64,000 nucleotides of DNA, taken from positions 70,614,186 to 70,678,185 of the forward strand of contig OU342630.1 of the NCBI GenBank assembly GCA_910589415.1, written 5' to 3'. A program made the position numbers and the translations under genes. Every line of letters starts with the position of its first letter. Positions within the stretch are counted from its first letter, which is position 1. The stretch comes from Malachius bipustulatus. Its lineage: Eukaryota; Arthropoda; Insecta; Coleoptera; Melyridae. The notes under the pieces are model-generated. The model was not told the origin of the DNA. It saw nothing but the letters and a program-made list of their open reading frames with translations, and made no database searches. Shown piece by piece: positions 25,979 through 37,440 of this stretch.

Positions 25979-26446
25979 GGGGGTGTCTAAAAAAAAAATT
26001 TTCAGTTTTCGTTGTATAGCTTGGGCATTTCTCAATATTTTAATTTATTTAGAGCAGATAAAACTAAGTTAAACATGTGAAAAAAATCATCAGGGCAATA
26101 GATCTAGGTAGGATGTATGACATTTTTTTTCTCAACTACCTGCTTCCACGCCCCATGGACTTACAATATTGAAAAAAAGTGATATGAGGAAGTATAGACT
26201 CAATTTATGTAAAAACTATGGGGAATTTCAAAAATTTATCAGTAGGTATACCTTTTTTTTGTAAGAAATCTCAACGCTGATCAAGATCCATGGGCGTAGA
26301 AGTTGTTGAGCGAAAAAGGGGTCATCTATCAACGCCACTGATGAATTTTTTCACAATTTTTTTTTTTTTCGTTTTGCATGCTCCAAATTATAACAAATAA
26401 CCTCTTGGTATAAATTTAAAATATTGAGAAATTTTTCAACACCCTG
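25979..26446. mobile_element. Decayed foldback element related to 22705-23831
   Basis: The ends GGGGGTGTC / AACACCCTGG are inverted, and inner blocks (AATATTGAGAAAT, CATGGGCGTAGAAG) are mirrored. It shares ACCTCTTGGTATA with the element near 22.7-23.8 kb. Confidence 0.55.
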
Positions 26447-28339
26447 GATCTCGTTTATTTTTGATTTATTTAAGAAAAATGATTTTTTTTAAATTCACTT
26501 TAATCCAATCTATACACAGCTAAAAATAAAGTATTAACTTAAAAAACACCCTTTTTTCAGTATCTTTAAGAACTATTTGTTACTAAAAATTAAAAAAAAA
26601 AATATCAAAAATGGTGACATTTGAAATTTATTTACGAATTGTAAAAATTAAAATAATAAAGAGCGTAATGTTTTTTTTTTACTCTGCTTGGTAAAAATGC
26701 TCATAAATACTTTGAGACTTGACACTGTATAAGACGCCATCTGAAGACGATATAAAAATCATATTAATGACAGCATAATATGACATTTCATAAGTGAATC
26801 ATATCAAATAAAAAACACGAGTAAGATACAAAAAATCATATAACAAAGTAAGCAGTGAGTGCAGTGAGAATAACATAATATTATAGAAAATTGCCCGCAT
26901 TTTGCATTAATAATACACGCGCTCACTCTGCAAGGCCAATTTTTTATTAACATTACAAATATTCTTTATAAGTAGATGCAGAATAATATACAGGTGTCCC
27001 AGAGCTCATTCGAGTCGATCTCTGTGAGCCGAACGATGGATTTTTTCAAACATTTTTTTGCAAATTCAAGTACAGAATCAATGGCCATCATTTAAAAATA
27101 TTTTGGAATATACAGACTGTCCCATATATGAGTGGCATATCAAAGTTATGTTTTATAACAATATTGAAATTACTGTTTAATTAAATCCTTGCCTACTGCT
27201 TTTAAAAGCTGTGCTCTTGCTTAGTGAACAACTTCATGCAACGAACTCCAAAAAATAAAAATATTGTAAAGGATTTGATCCTGGGTAACAGAGTTGGTCC
27301 CGAAGAAATTCCAATACCTACTAGTCTACAAAAATCTTTGGAGCTTCGTCATGGACAACACACTCAATTGAATATCATCAGAATCATCTAACATGTTCTC
27401 TAGTAAATCTTACTTCACTCAGCCAATTTCAAAAAGTTTGAAAAGTTTGAATAATTTTAAATTCCAGTCTAGTTGTACTTTGTACTCCAGAGGGAAAAGT
27501 ATATAGCATGCGTGAATTAGGATAGTCGTGCTCGTGCACCCGTCGCTGCTGTCCATTTTGAGACATTCTTTTGAATGGTACTGATGTTCAAAAAAAAAAA
27601 TCAGAAAATTACCTTTCTCAGCCTCCAAGATTGGAGACTAAATTGGCACATATTCCAACAGAGGTCGCTTATACATAGATACTTTGTTAATGTCGGTAAT
27701 GCAGGTTCCCTACTTTGTTCGATGAATTTTTGCTTGTACGAATTTATTAAACAAAAACTAAAACGTAGCTCACTATTTTCAAGCTAACGCGCAGATGCTT
27801 ACAAAACGCGAGCGTATATCTTCTGAGGCTCAGACATTCGATAATGATAAGATAGTGAGTCAAACAAAGAAAGAATATGTAAACGTTAGAGTAGCCTGCT
27901 ACTATTAGGTCATTGATTTGCCACCGACGATTCGCATTCATAGACATTTAATAATTTAATAATTTGAAGTTAAATTTCTAACTTATCATTTTCACCGCGC
28001 AGGAGTGTAAAAGGTGTTGAATACCCTTGAATCAATAATATCTACCTATTCGCGACCAACAATACACAAGCGTATGAAACGTTTACATACTTTTATTACC
28101 TGTTCGGTTTTAAAACCACCGTCCACCTAAATACAACATTATCAAATCGGAAATTCTGAGGTGATTTAGTTCATACAATTGATGCAGAGATGACGTCACG
28201 CAAAGATCCATCGAACAATAAGGTATGGGTCCATAATATGGTACTCGTATATCGAACTATAATCTCTGGATCCCAAGTGCCCAAGTACATACAGCGAATG
28301 CAGCAGCTGTCAGATAATTGTGTCTCAAATATTCAGTCG
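26447..28339. other. Non-coding stretch, nothing firm
   Basis: A CAGGTGTCCCAGAG motif near 26995 and a CAGACTGTCCCA motif near 27113 point the same way, so they are not a terminal inverted pair. No supported gene. Confidence 0.3.
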
Positions 28340-28449
28340 AGATGCTCAACTGCGCCTATAAAACTGAAAGGTGTACACACTTGAGCACGACCTCTCAATA
28401 AGCGCCCCAAAGGAACTGCGCCGCTCATTCAGGATGCTGATGTTCATCC

Positions 28450-29090
28450 TTATATAAAATCGAGATGTCACGTACAAGGTTGAAGCCTCGAAATGCGCGC
28501 GTCGCTCACCGCTGTAAATGATGGAGTGTACAGATCCCTGCTATATCACACAAAGCGAAATCTGTACAGTGATGACACACACCTACGCGAGAAATCTTTC
28601 GGTAGATGGCGCGTAAACTGTGTAGATCCCAGAGATGTGAAGGTTGAGGCCTCGAAATGCGAGTGTCACGCACCGCTGCCAATGTTAGATGTGGTGTCGA
28701 AAATTTCAATGCTACATTTTCCATTAAAATCAGTATTTATAAAACAAGAAGTAGCATAATATGTTGTGTGATTGAAGATCAGTTTAAGATTTAAATAAAG
28801 ATAATAAATAAGATTCGTCGTTGAAAGACCCAGATCAGTTTAAGAATCAGATAAAGAATATGAATAAGATTCAGATAAGAGACAACACCGTACAATGTAG
28901 TTGGGCATATGAAGAATTGCAGATAATAGGAGACGAGTAGACAATATCGCAGACAACTTGGATGTATTAGAGATATTAGAGTTCAAAATGTGCGTAATGG
29001 ACAAAGTTGAAGTTTGACTATCAATTTAAATATTCTGAAATAAACGTTTCTTCAACATTCGTTAGTTACTCGGGGGAATCCCACGGTGAG
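28450..29090 (+). repeat. Unidentified repeat, possibly a retroelement terminal region
   Basis: A direct repeat (GGTTGAAGCCTCGAAATGCG near 28480 and GGTTGAGGCCTCGAAATGCG near 28642) lies upstream of an AT-rich part with a late AATAAACGTTTCTTC polyadenylation-like block near 29040. This is compatible with an LTR or other retroelement end, but I cannot place TG..CA ends or a target duplication. The open frame at 28493-28759 has no domain. Confidence 0.25.
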
Positions 29091-29270
29091 TGTACGGTAG
29101 GTGACCTGAGTAAACAGGAAACAGTGATAATATACGAATAATAATATTTTACACACCTACGCTATTTTGTACGTTTGAATGATTCCCTAAGTAGAAAATT
29201 CTGATAGTTTGTTTACGAAATTTAATAAGCCGAATGAGACAATAACGATTAGGAATCAATGAAAGCTTAC

Positions 29271-29371
29271 ATTGTTACTATTTAATAATCTGAAGTTTGT
29301 TGAATTTGGCGTCGCGGCATCTGAAGTGTCCGTCGGCGAATCGTTGGCGGGAAGCGAGCTGGAATCAGATC
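29271..29371 (-). CDS. Putative internal coding exon of gene A
   Basis: Seen: a GC-rich island on the minus strand, with acceptor TTGAAATAG|G (AG at 29373-29372) and donor ACAAT|GTAAGC (GT at 29270-29269). The 101-base interval is open in a frame that needs one base from the preceding exon and exits in phase 0. It encodes SDSSSLPANDSPTDTSD followed by AATPNSTNFRLLNSNN, an Asp/Ser/Thr/Asn-rich, probably disordered segment. Inference: it splices to the phase-0 exon at 9131-9291. Upstream exons were not found with confidence. A downstream alternative acceptor (ATTCCAG) exists. The reverse strand is also open (29272-29463), so the strand rests on the splice sites. Confidence 0.42.
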
Positions 29372-29865
29372 CTATTTCAAGTACCTACTTCCGTGTGGAA
29401 TACCCGCTTTCAATGAACTGTCAAGTAATTCCTAAAGTTCTTCAATTTGTGGTAAATCTATAACAATTCGTTATCAAGATTCACAATGATTCTATTTTGC
29501 TTTTGAAAATATGAAGAACAATAATTATAGACTCAAACTAAATTGTATATCGGAATCGATGTCCATTGATGAAACGGGAAACTATGACAATCAGCTGCAG
29601 TCACAGAAGCGAAATATGTTATTTCGCCAAAGCGTCGTCAGACTTTCAAGGTAAAAAAATGCGATCATGCATGTGAAATGTACCTAACACCTGTGCATGT
29701 ACCTATACGAACATGTTCTTGAAAATATATCCGAAGATACTAATGTATGGCACATGGAGGGGGGTCCAGCGGCCTGCACTAAGAAAGTCCTTCTTAGAAG
29801 AGAGTTGGGAAGACCATGAAGAACAGACCAATTGAATGGAGTGGAGGGACATTGCACCTTAACTC

Positions 29866-30240
29866 AGTTTCACTATGGCACCTACATAAGGGTGGAGAAC
29901 ATACCTATAGTAACATTAGGAAGATATTCGAAAGGGAAGGAAATAAAACGGCATAAAAAATCAATCTTGAGAGTGCAATGAAAGTCCAGTCCTGGCAGAA
30001 GCGCCCATTAAATACCCCGAGTCTCGGATGTAAACACTTGACGACAATGCCAAGCGCTTCGAAGCGTATGCAGAGACGGACCCACATTATATCCGCTTTT
30101 TCATATCGCAAGCAGACCACAGGGAGTGATGTTACGATTTTTGGAATATAAATGAAAAATAAAAGCAAAATTCAAAATGATAATTCTGCTACTGTTAACG
30201 TCGAAGATATTCCTTGCTCTGAAAGTGAAGAAAAAAATAG
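29866..30240 (+). repeat. Interspersed repeat family R1, copy 1 (right-truncated)
   Basis: Shares GTTTCACTATGGCACCTA, AGGGTGGAGAACATACCTAT, GACAATGCCAAGCG and AAGATATTCCTTGC with the copy starting at 30247, and with an inverted copy at 35736-36304. It stops where the second copy begins. R1 is only a label here, not the R1 retrotransposon. Confidence 0.75.
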
Positions 30241-30246
30241 GGTTAT

Positions 30247-31668
30247 TATATACATCCGCCATCCGCGTCTCTTACAGTTTCACTATGGCACCTATACAGG
30301 GTGTCCCATTTTAATGTCCCACCCCGGATAACTTTTGTCAGTGACCTTGAAACAAAAGTTGTACAACTTGGAGGGGGATATTCGATGGCACTAATACTTT
30401 TGATCTTGGGTACAAGGTTCAAGGTCATTCAAGGTCAACTTTGTTTTTTTTTTAAATGAAACTTCCTATTTTTGACATCGGCAATCGATTGCGCGTGAAA
30501 AAATATGAGACTTTTGTCTGAAACTTTTTTTCTGAAAACGCAAATTTTCTCAATTAATTTAGCCTTCAAAATTGAAAATTTTAAAATTTTGGAATTTTCA
30601 AGTCGAGAATGGTGAGGTTTAGAAGAGAACCACAAGTTAGATTTTTCATCAAGAAAAGTTTAATTATTCCTTTGGTACAAGCAGCTCAAAATTAACAATT
30701 TTCCATCAAGAAAAGTTTAATTTTTCATTCGGTACAAATATAGCTCAAAATTAACGAAAACTCTGTTCTCAGCGCCTGTGTTCAAGAAAATTCGTGACGG
30801 TTCCTTGCGCAAATCCAAGCACATTTTGTCTCTGGCGGATTTTCTTAGAAAGCTACCATTCTCGAGTTAAAAATTCACAAAATTTAAAAATTTTTAATTT
30901 TGGCAGCTGCATAAGTCGATTAAATTTGCGTTTTCAGAAAAAAAGTTTCAGACAAAAGTCTCATATTTTTTCACGCGCAATCGATTGCCGATGTCAAAAA
31001 TAGGAAGTTCCATTTAAAAAACAAAGTTGACCTTGAATGACCTTGAACCTTGTACCCAAGGTCAAAAGTATTAGTGCCATCGAATGTCCTCCTCCAAGTT
31101 GTACAACTTTTGTATCAAACAATTTTTGATTCAAGGTCATACTGACAAAAGTTATCCGGGGTGGGACATTAAAATGTGATAGCCTGTATAAGGGTGGAGA
31201 ACATACCTATAGTAACACCAGGAAGGTACTCATATGCTTTGCAAATGAAAGGGAGGCCACAAAACGGTTTTAAGAACCGATTTTGAGATTGCAATGAAAG
31301 TACGGACCTGGCAGATGCGATGATTAAATACGTCGAGTCATGGGATGTAACCACTTGAGGACAATGCCAAGCGTTTCGAAACGTATAGTCACGTACTGGC
31401 ATTACATATATCCGCTTTTTCATATCGTGAACAGACCACAGCGATTGATGCTACGATTTTTGGAACATAAATGCAAAATTCAAAATAAAAACCGTGCTAC
31501 TGTTAATCTCGAAGATATTCCTTGCCCTGAAAGTGAAGAAAAAAAAAGAAACTCGACCGTAGTGTCAAAGAGGCCTTAGTTGTGACCTTAATATTAGTTT
31601 GCAATAGCTGTTTTTAGCTTCTTACCCACCCAGCACCCCTATTTCGCCCCTCGGTATCCTGTACAATA
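30247..31668 (+). repeat. Interspersed repeat family R1, copy 2, split by a palindrome
   Basis: Begins TATACATCCGCC, continues to CACTATGGCACCTATA, is interrupted at 30297-31186, then resumes TAAGGGTGGAGAACATACC through to CACCCCTATTTCGCCCCTCGG. Compared with the copy at 35736-36304 it lacks the far terminal repeat, so it is truncated on the right. Confidence 0.75.
30297..31186. mobile_element. 890-bp TA-flanked palindromic element
   Basis: Arms of about 300 bases are mirror images. Examples are CATTTTAATGTCCCACCCCG / CGGGGTGGGACATTAAAATG, TTGTACAACTT in both arms, and GGCAATCGATTGCGCGTGAA / TTCACGCGCAATCGATTGCC. TA at both borders. The undisrupted site is preserved in the neighbouring repeat copy at 29866-30240. 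The frames at 30435-30635 and 30794-31003 are the two arms, not genes. Confidence 0.9.
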
Positions 31669-34030
31669 TTAATGTTAGGGAGCATATATGTTAGTTGTGA
31701 AGATTACTTCAACTCGGGGATCACTTCAGATAAGGGCGCGCGTATGCGCGCCTTCATGACCTAGTATTTTTTAAGTGAGAGTGAGCCGCGAATTAGGCTC
31801 GCGATGCTGATCCAGTTGTTCGGACGAAACAGCGCGATGTGAGACTTAAAAAATAACTCCTGGGGAAATTTTACTGCTCTTTTTTAATTCCTTTTGATTT
31901 ATGTTGTAGCCTGCAGCTATTTCACGCTATGCGTCTTGTTTTTTAATATTGTTATAAATAGTTAGGATGGCGAGGATTCCACAAAATCTCATTATCTCTG
32001 TATTTTTCTATTCTTTTAATCACTTTTCTTGAGTTCACTCAAGTTGATTTGTAAAAACGTGGAAAAACAAGAACAAAAAATAATAACGCAACTTATTTTC
32101 TTATTTTATTATTTATGATAAAAATTACCTGCTTGCTAGGCAGTGGAGCAAAAAATATCGTCCAGACTCCAGATTGAGCACGAAATTTCTTTGACGTTTA
32201 CGTAAATGACGTACCTACAGCGCTCGGCTCAGTCTGAGCGCGTTCGCCGAACAGCCTGAGCTTGTTCGGGACTATTCGGAAGCCCGTCCACACGCATAAT
32301 GCTCGTTCTGTGCGGGCTATGGTCAAGTGTGTGCATTATTAGAAGCTTTTCAATCCGACAGGTCTTGTCAAAATTTGACAAAATTTTAAACAAATTTATC
32401 ATCTCCATCTTTAGAATTGTCGATCATTATCTCTTAGATATTACATTTTTCTTCACTAATAATTTTCACAAAAACCTGTTTTGCTTTTCTTTCGGAATCT
32501 GCGATTGACTTGGAACTTGGAGTATGCTACATGGACATGGTTTCTATTTTAATTATATGCATTACTTATTGGAGAAAAAAATACTTCATGGTTGAATGGA
32601 AAAGAGTTTACCTACTTCAGGGACAAAGGGAAATAACGTCGTAAAAACCCTTGGCATACCAGAATTGCATTGAAATTTTGAAAAAACAAAGCGGAAGACA
32701 TGTCACTTCTTGTGATCTATATGCAAAAATCTGTTCCCGCTTAATTTAACGGAATTTAGTTTAACTTAGAACTGCAGTGATCTAAAAATTTCCAAACACA
32801 AAACACTGTAACACTATAAAACTAAAAAAATGAAAAAATAAATAAAAACTATCGTAGATGTTATTGTACATTTTTATTTATTACTCTGAGACTTTACGAT
32901 ATTTTGTGAATGTGTGAATCTATTACTTGCTGACTAAACTTAAGCTGACATCAACTTTAAAAATAAACTTTTAAAATATTTTTTATTATGTTTTAAACGA
33001 CTGTATTTATACAATACTTATAGACAGTCTAAATTGCAATAAGCACAGATAACTATTAAGTCTCAACTCATAGATACTACTTTCTTGTGTAATACCTTAC
33101 CTAGGTAGGTATACTACGTTGTTCTTAATTGTTGAAATAAGGAAAAGACTGCTTTACGATTTCCGATATACCTAACATATAAAATATGAGCGCCCAATTA
33201 TTGGCAGTTAAACCTTATTCTTATTGTTATTCCTTGAGATAGAGGAACTTACAAACTCTCAAACAGAAACTTTTTACTCTCGGGCAGTCATAACCTTCTC
33301 CATAATGCCTTATTTAGATACATAGTAGTTAAATAATAATTATTTTGGGCGCAGATTAAAAAAATAGGTACGCACTTAAACTGACAACCAAATCTGTAAT
33401 GCGTAATATTTAATTGGGTTTTTTTACGATAGGTTTACAACGATAATTATAGAGGAAACAGAAAAAGATTACATGCATGCCACTTCCATTACATGTTTGC
33501 TGAAAAGTTGAACAAACTGGCTATTATATTCTGGTATTGTTTTGCGACGTGATTAAAAATTAATAAAAATAATTTCTTAGGCAATAAATCATTTACAGCT
33601 TGGGCAATCTCGTGCATAAAAATGATGAATGAGAGTGTAAGTTGTCACGATGGAATAGCCCCGCGGATGTGTAACTGAGATGTAATGCTCAGGCCAAGAA
33701 CCTTAGAGGTTCTTAACTCAATATTTATGCAATTTAGTCTTTATCTAAGATTTGATAATTTTTTTTTTTTTATTTCCGAAGACATATTAATAATACTTTT
33801 GCGTATTGATGTCTTTTAGCTCCTTGTCGTGTAATCGATTAAACTTTTTTAAGATTTATTTGTTATTTTTTTCAAAATAATTATGTTCGAAATTTTTTTT
33901 TTTAATATCTGTTATGATCTTTTATTAAGCTTTTAATTGGATTATGGCTAATAAAAAAGATATGGTTAAAAATAAGAAATGAAATTTTCGAGCCAGATAC
34001 CTACTAAATGAATCTTAAAAAGAAAATTCT
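31669..34030. other. Non-coding, with a hairpin and a CpG-rich patch
   Basis: A hairpin at 31765-31855 (TATTTTTTAAGT / ACTTAAAAAATA) has an inner GAGCCGCGAATTAGGCTCGC stem. A CpG-rich patch lies at about 32200-32300. The minus segment 32614-32740 is open for about 28 codons but without a convincing acceptor. Nothing else supported. Confidence 0.35.
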
Positions 34031-34367
34031 TGGGCTCTATAGGGTTCATGCTCATCACTGATCTCATGCCAAAGGCAAAGAAAAGAAATGCTGACGACAT
34101 GGATGGCCATTTCGGTCTTGTTGGATGTCATCGACATGCCACATCAGCTTCTCTAAAGCGTTGGTAGTTATGGTCACCAACACAGATGTCGTTACTGATT
34201 ATAGATCCCGGAGTTTCGTGTAAGTTTTGAGGATAAGTAATCAATAAACCTTATCTAACAGGCGAATGAGCTCCAACAAGAGCGAATTCTCCCCCCTCCT
34301 GTCTTCAGCAGTGTTTTTCCTGCTTTTGGCATGCGGTCGGTGATGAGCTTTAGCCCTAAAACCCACG
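34031..34367. mobile_element. Short inverted-repeat element
   Basis: CTCATCACTGATCTCATGCC near 34051 is mirrored by GGCATGCGGTCGGTGATGAG near 34350, with further pairing outward (GGGCTCTATAGGG / CCCTAAAACCC). The centre is unique. No coding potential. Confidence 0.5.
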
Positions 34368-35735
34368 AATTTTCTTTTTAAAATAAGAAATCTCGAATTT
34401 CAGTTTTTTAGGATATTTCATCTGAAGCTACCATCTTAAATTTATTTTCTGATTAAAAATCAGAATAAAAATACGCAGCTTTGTCCCAATTGATACTTCG
34501 TATGTCTTAAGATAACGAAAGATCTATATGCATTTTCTCGAAAACGGTCATCCTGTTATAAATAAATAATAAATTAACTGGACAAAAATCAAATTTGTGG
34601 TTAAATGCCACTTTGTTGATAAGATTCGTTCCCATTAAAATTAAAATTATTACATTCTAAACTTTTATGTTTTTGACAAGCTATCGGTGGAATTTCAGCT
34701 TGTAAACAATCAATTAATTTACAAAACTGTTTGGAAAACGGTCATAACATGAAAGTGCATAGAAAATTTAAATTAAAGAATAAATAATACAAGAAAAAAG
34801 TCCCCACAGTTTTTGAAGGCAAATTTGGTGAAAAATGACATAAGCGACTCATTCTGATAAAATGTCTCCATGGGCGCAAAAAAAAAAATCAAGGGATTTC
34901 GATACATACTGGTCCAGTTTAAGTAGCAGTCCATGGGGATATTGGCAATGGTAAGCGATACAGGGTCGGTTTAATTAGAGATAAATTCCACAATTTGCTG
35001 CTTAATAAGAATCTCAAATTTAAAAAAAAAGTATTTTCAGTTGTAACGAAATATCTTGAAAAAACTGAAGAATCGAGATTTGAGTGAAAGCCAATTTGCC
35101 TTTATAAACTGCGGCGTCCTTTATGAACTTACGAAGAATTACGTGACTTATTGAATTAAAAATTAGGCAATCTTTTTGATATAAAAATTAGTATCAACCA
35201 TTTTTTATTTGAAACTTAGGTGTACTCAGGTTCATTCATAATAGTGATATTTTACAACAAAAAAAAAAGGAATTAGATAAAAAAAATTTGAATTGCATAG
35301 TTAAACTTGGCCTAGTTGTCTTGATCGCTAATTATGATCAGGTAACAAAGTAGGTATTAACTATTTTGTTAATTTTGTTTTCGTGTAATACCAGTGTGTC
35401 GGCAATTAATCATTGCAACATTATATATTTCAAATCGCGTTCTTGCAGAAGCCATAAAAGTGTTTATTCGGGAATGATTTGAATTATAAACAGTTTGTTT
35501 ATGTGCTATTATTTTACAGGTGAAATATCCGCCCTTCTTCTAATTTTCAAGGCTCAATTGCGGCAACTATTAATTTAACATAATCTAACATCAACAAAGA
35601 TTGTAACTGAATTACTTTAAATCTACAAGAATACCATGCAATTACAGTGGAAAATTGTTGCTGGATTCCTTGCATTAAAACCATTAAAACTGCATCTTTT
35701 AAGAATAAATTTAATTAAAAAAAAAACGGTAATTG
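34368..35735. other. Non-coding stretch, nothing recognised
   Basis: AT-rich with A/T homopolymers. No gene or element with clear ends. Confidence 0.35.
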
Positions 35736-36304
35736 TATACATCCGCGGCTCCTAAGTTTCATCAATTTTTTCGGGACCGAGGAGCGAAATAGGGGTGCTG
35801 GGTGGGTAAGAAAGTAAAAACAGCCATGGCAAACTAATATTAAGGTCACAACTAAGGCCTCTTTGGCACTACGGTCGAATTTCTATTTTTTTTCACTTTC
35901 AGGGCAAGGAACATCTTCGAAAATAACAGTACCACGATTTTTATTTTGAATTTTGCATTTATTTTGAATTTATAATCCGAAAATCATTGCATCAATCCCT
36001 GTGCGGACTGGACACGTAATGAAAGCGGATATATCGCTCAGTCCGCCTCTGTGAGCCTCTAACACAGAATAGAATACTTGGCAATTATGGTGAAGTGGTT
36101 TTATCCGGGATCGCGGCATCTAATCGGTGCCTCTTGTCAGGACCGCACTCCCTCCGCACTCTCAAAACCATTTTTTTTACACCGTTTTGTGGCTTTCCCT
36201 TTCATTTGCCCAGCAAATGAATACCTTCCTGGTGTTACTATAGGTATGTTCTCCACCCCTATATAAGTTCCATATAGTGAAACTGTAGGAGCCGTGGATG
36301 TATA
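35736..36304 (-). mobile_element. Interspersed repeat family R1, copy 3, with both termini
   Basis: Ends TATACATCCGCGGCTCCTA and TAGGAGCCGTGGATGTATA form a terminal inverted repeat of about 19 bases. The interior matches the copies at 29.9-31.7 kb in inverse orientation (ATAGGTATGTTCTCCACCC, GGTGCTGGGTGGGTAAGAA). At 569 bp with no transposase it is a non-autonomous DNA element. It defines the true ends of the family. Confidence 0.75.
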
Positions 36305-36594
36305 TAATGACCAAAAAAACAATGCGGTGTATTTTCAATATTTCCTCTATTTCCTTATTACAAAAAAACATAAAGTAAAAGTTATAAATAAGACCCCAAA
36401 CCAACGTCTTATTTTCTTTAATCAGAAAATGTTCAAGATGGCATCTTGCTCTGCTTATCTTTTGCCATGATTCTAGATTCCCTGATTATAAGGAACTTGT
36501 CTGCAATTGTGTGAATCAATCCACAAGTTCTTGAACTTTTTGGACTGGCAGATTATTTCATTTTTTTTATTGAAAATGCACATGCACTGCAGGG

Positions 36595-37440
36595 AAATCC
36601 CTATGACGCTCTGGGAGCGGTGCATGAGCGGAGATGTCGATTCACGTTGGCCTTGAATCGCTGTAGGTTGTATACTTCGGGAAAAACGCCCTTTGGAATG
36701 CTATTCCAAAGTGATGCGGTTCTATACAAAAAAGAAGTCTGAAATAGGGTGGTACGAGGTGTAACGAGCTGAACCTGATACGGATGAGCGCTGCGGCTCG
36801 GCGTGTATTTCTGCCCGGTCTTGATCTTGGTGGGATCAAGCGGACCACGTCTTTTGAACACTTTCCATTAAAATATCTGTAAAACAGACTCAGGTCGGCT
36901 ACTCTTCTTCGATGTTCGAGAGTGTCTAAATTTTTTGTCAAATCTGGGTCCCCAATCAAGCGGATGGCTCTTTTCTGAATAGAGTCGAGTAGTCTTAGGA
37001 ACTGAGCTCCAAATATGTGAGCAGTACTCCAAGGATGGTCGGATTTGAGCCTTGTATAACAGGAGAAGCTGTTGTGGTGTATAAAATTTCTTCGTGCGGA
37101 AGTTTTTTAGAAGCACTCTTCGCCAGACCTGCAACATGATCATGCCAAGACATGTTCGCTCCAAGGCTCAGTCCAAGTAAACGAAGAGATGACGCTGGGG
37201 TAAGAGAGTGTCCCGCCATCATCATATCTGGCTCCAAAACGTTGGTCTTTTTGGAGAAGATGACTGCTTGGGTTTTTCCAGCATTGAATTGGACTTGGTT
37301 TCTTTCGCCCCAAGGTAGAATGTCTCGCAAGTCATTGTTAAGTATGGCAACTTCTTGCTCCCTGCGAGTCTGTGCGTCGATGGCAGATGTTCGCGCATCT
37401 AACGTATAAGAAGATATGAGGGTACTGTCGTCGGCAAAAC
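36595..37440 (-). pseudogene. Decayed LINE reverse transcriptase, C-terminal half
   Basis: Minus-strand frames run from an FADDSTLISSY block (about 37432-37400) containing the catalytic FADD. They continue through VQFNAGKTQAVIFSKK, LRLLGLSLGANMSWHDHV and QIRPSLEYCSHIWSS to LFYRYFNGKCS, YRTASLWNSIPKGVFPE and a stop near 36601. Three or more frames are needed, with breaks near 37110, 36955 and 36860, so it is dead. Gene order and motifs fit a CR1/Jockey-type LINE without RNase H. The N-terminal endonuclease and most of the RT fingers are missing. Confidence 0.85.

Noticed and set aside
28760..29090. Solo LTR
   Set aside because: A late AATAAA block is suggestive, but no TG..CA ends, target duplication or primer-binding site could be placed.
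30435..31003. Two similar open frames on opposite strands
   Set aside because: They are the two arms of one palindrome; the shared wording reflects the inverted repeat, not homologous genes.
31806..31831. CTGATCCAGTTGTTCGGACGAAAC resembles a hammerhead (given here only as CTGATCC..GACGAAAC)
   Set aside because: The core CTGATGA is not intact and stems I and III do not form.
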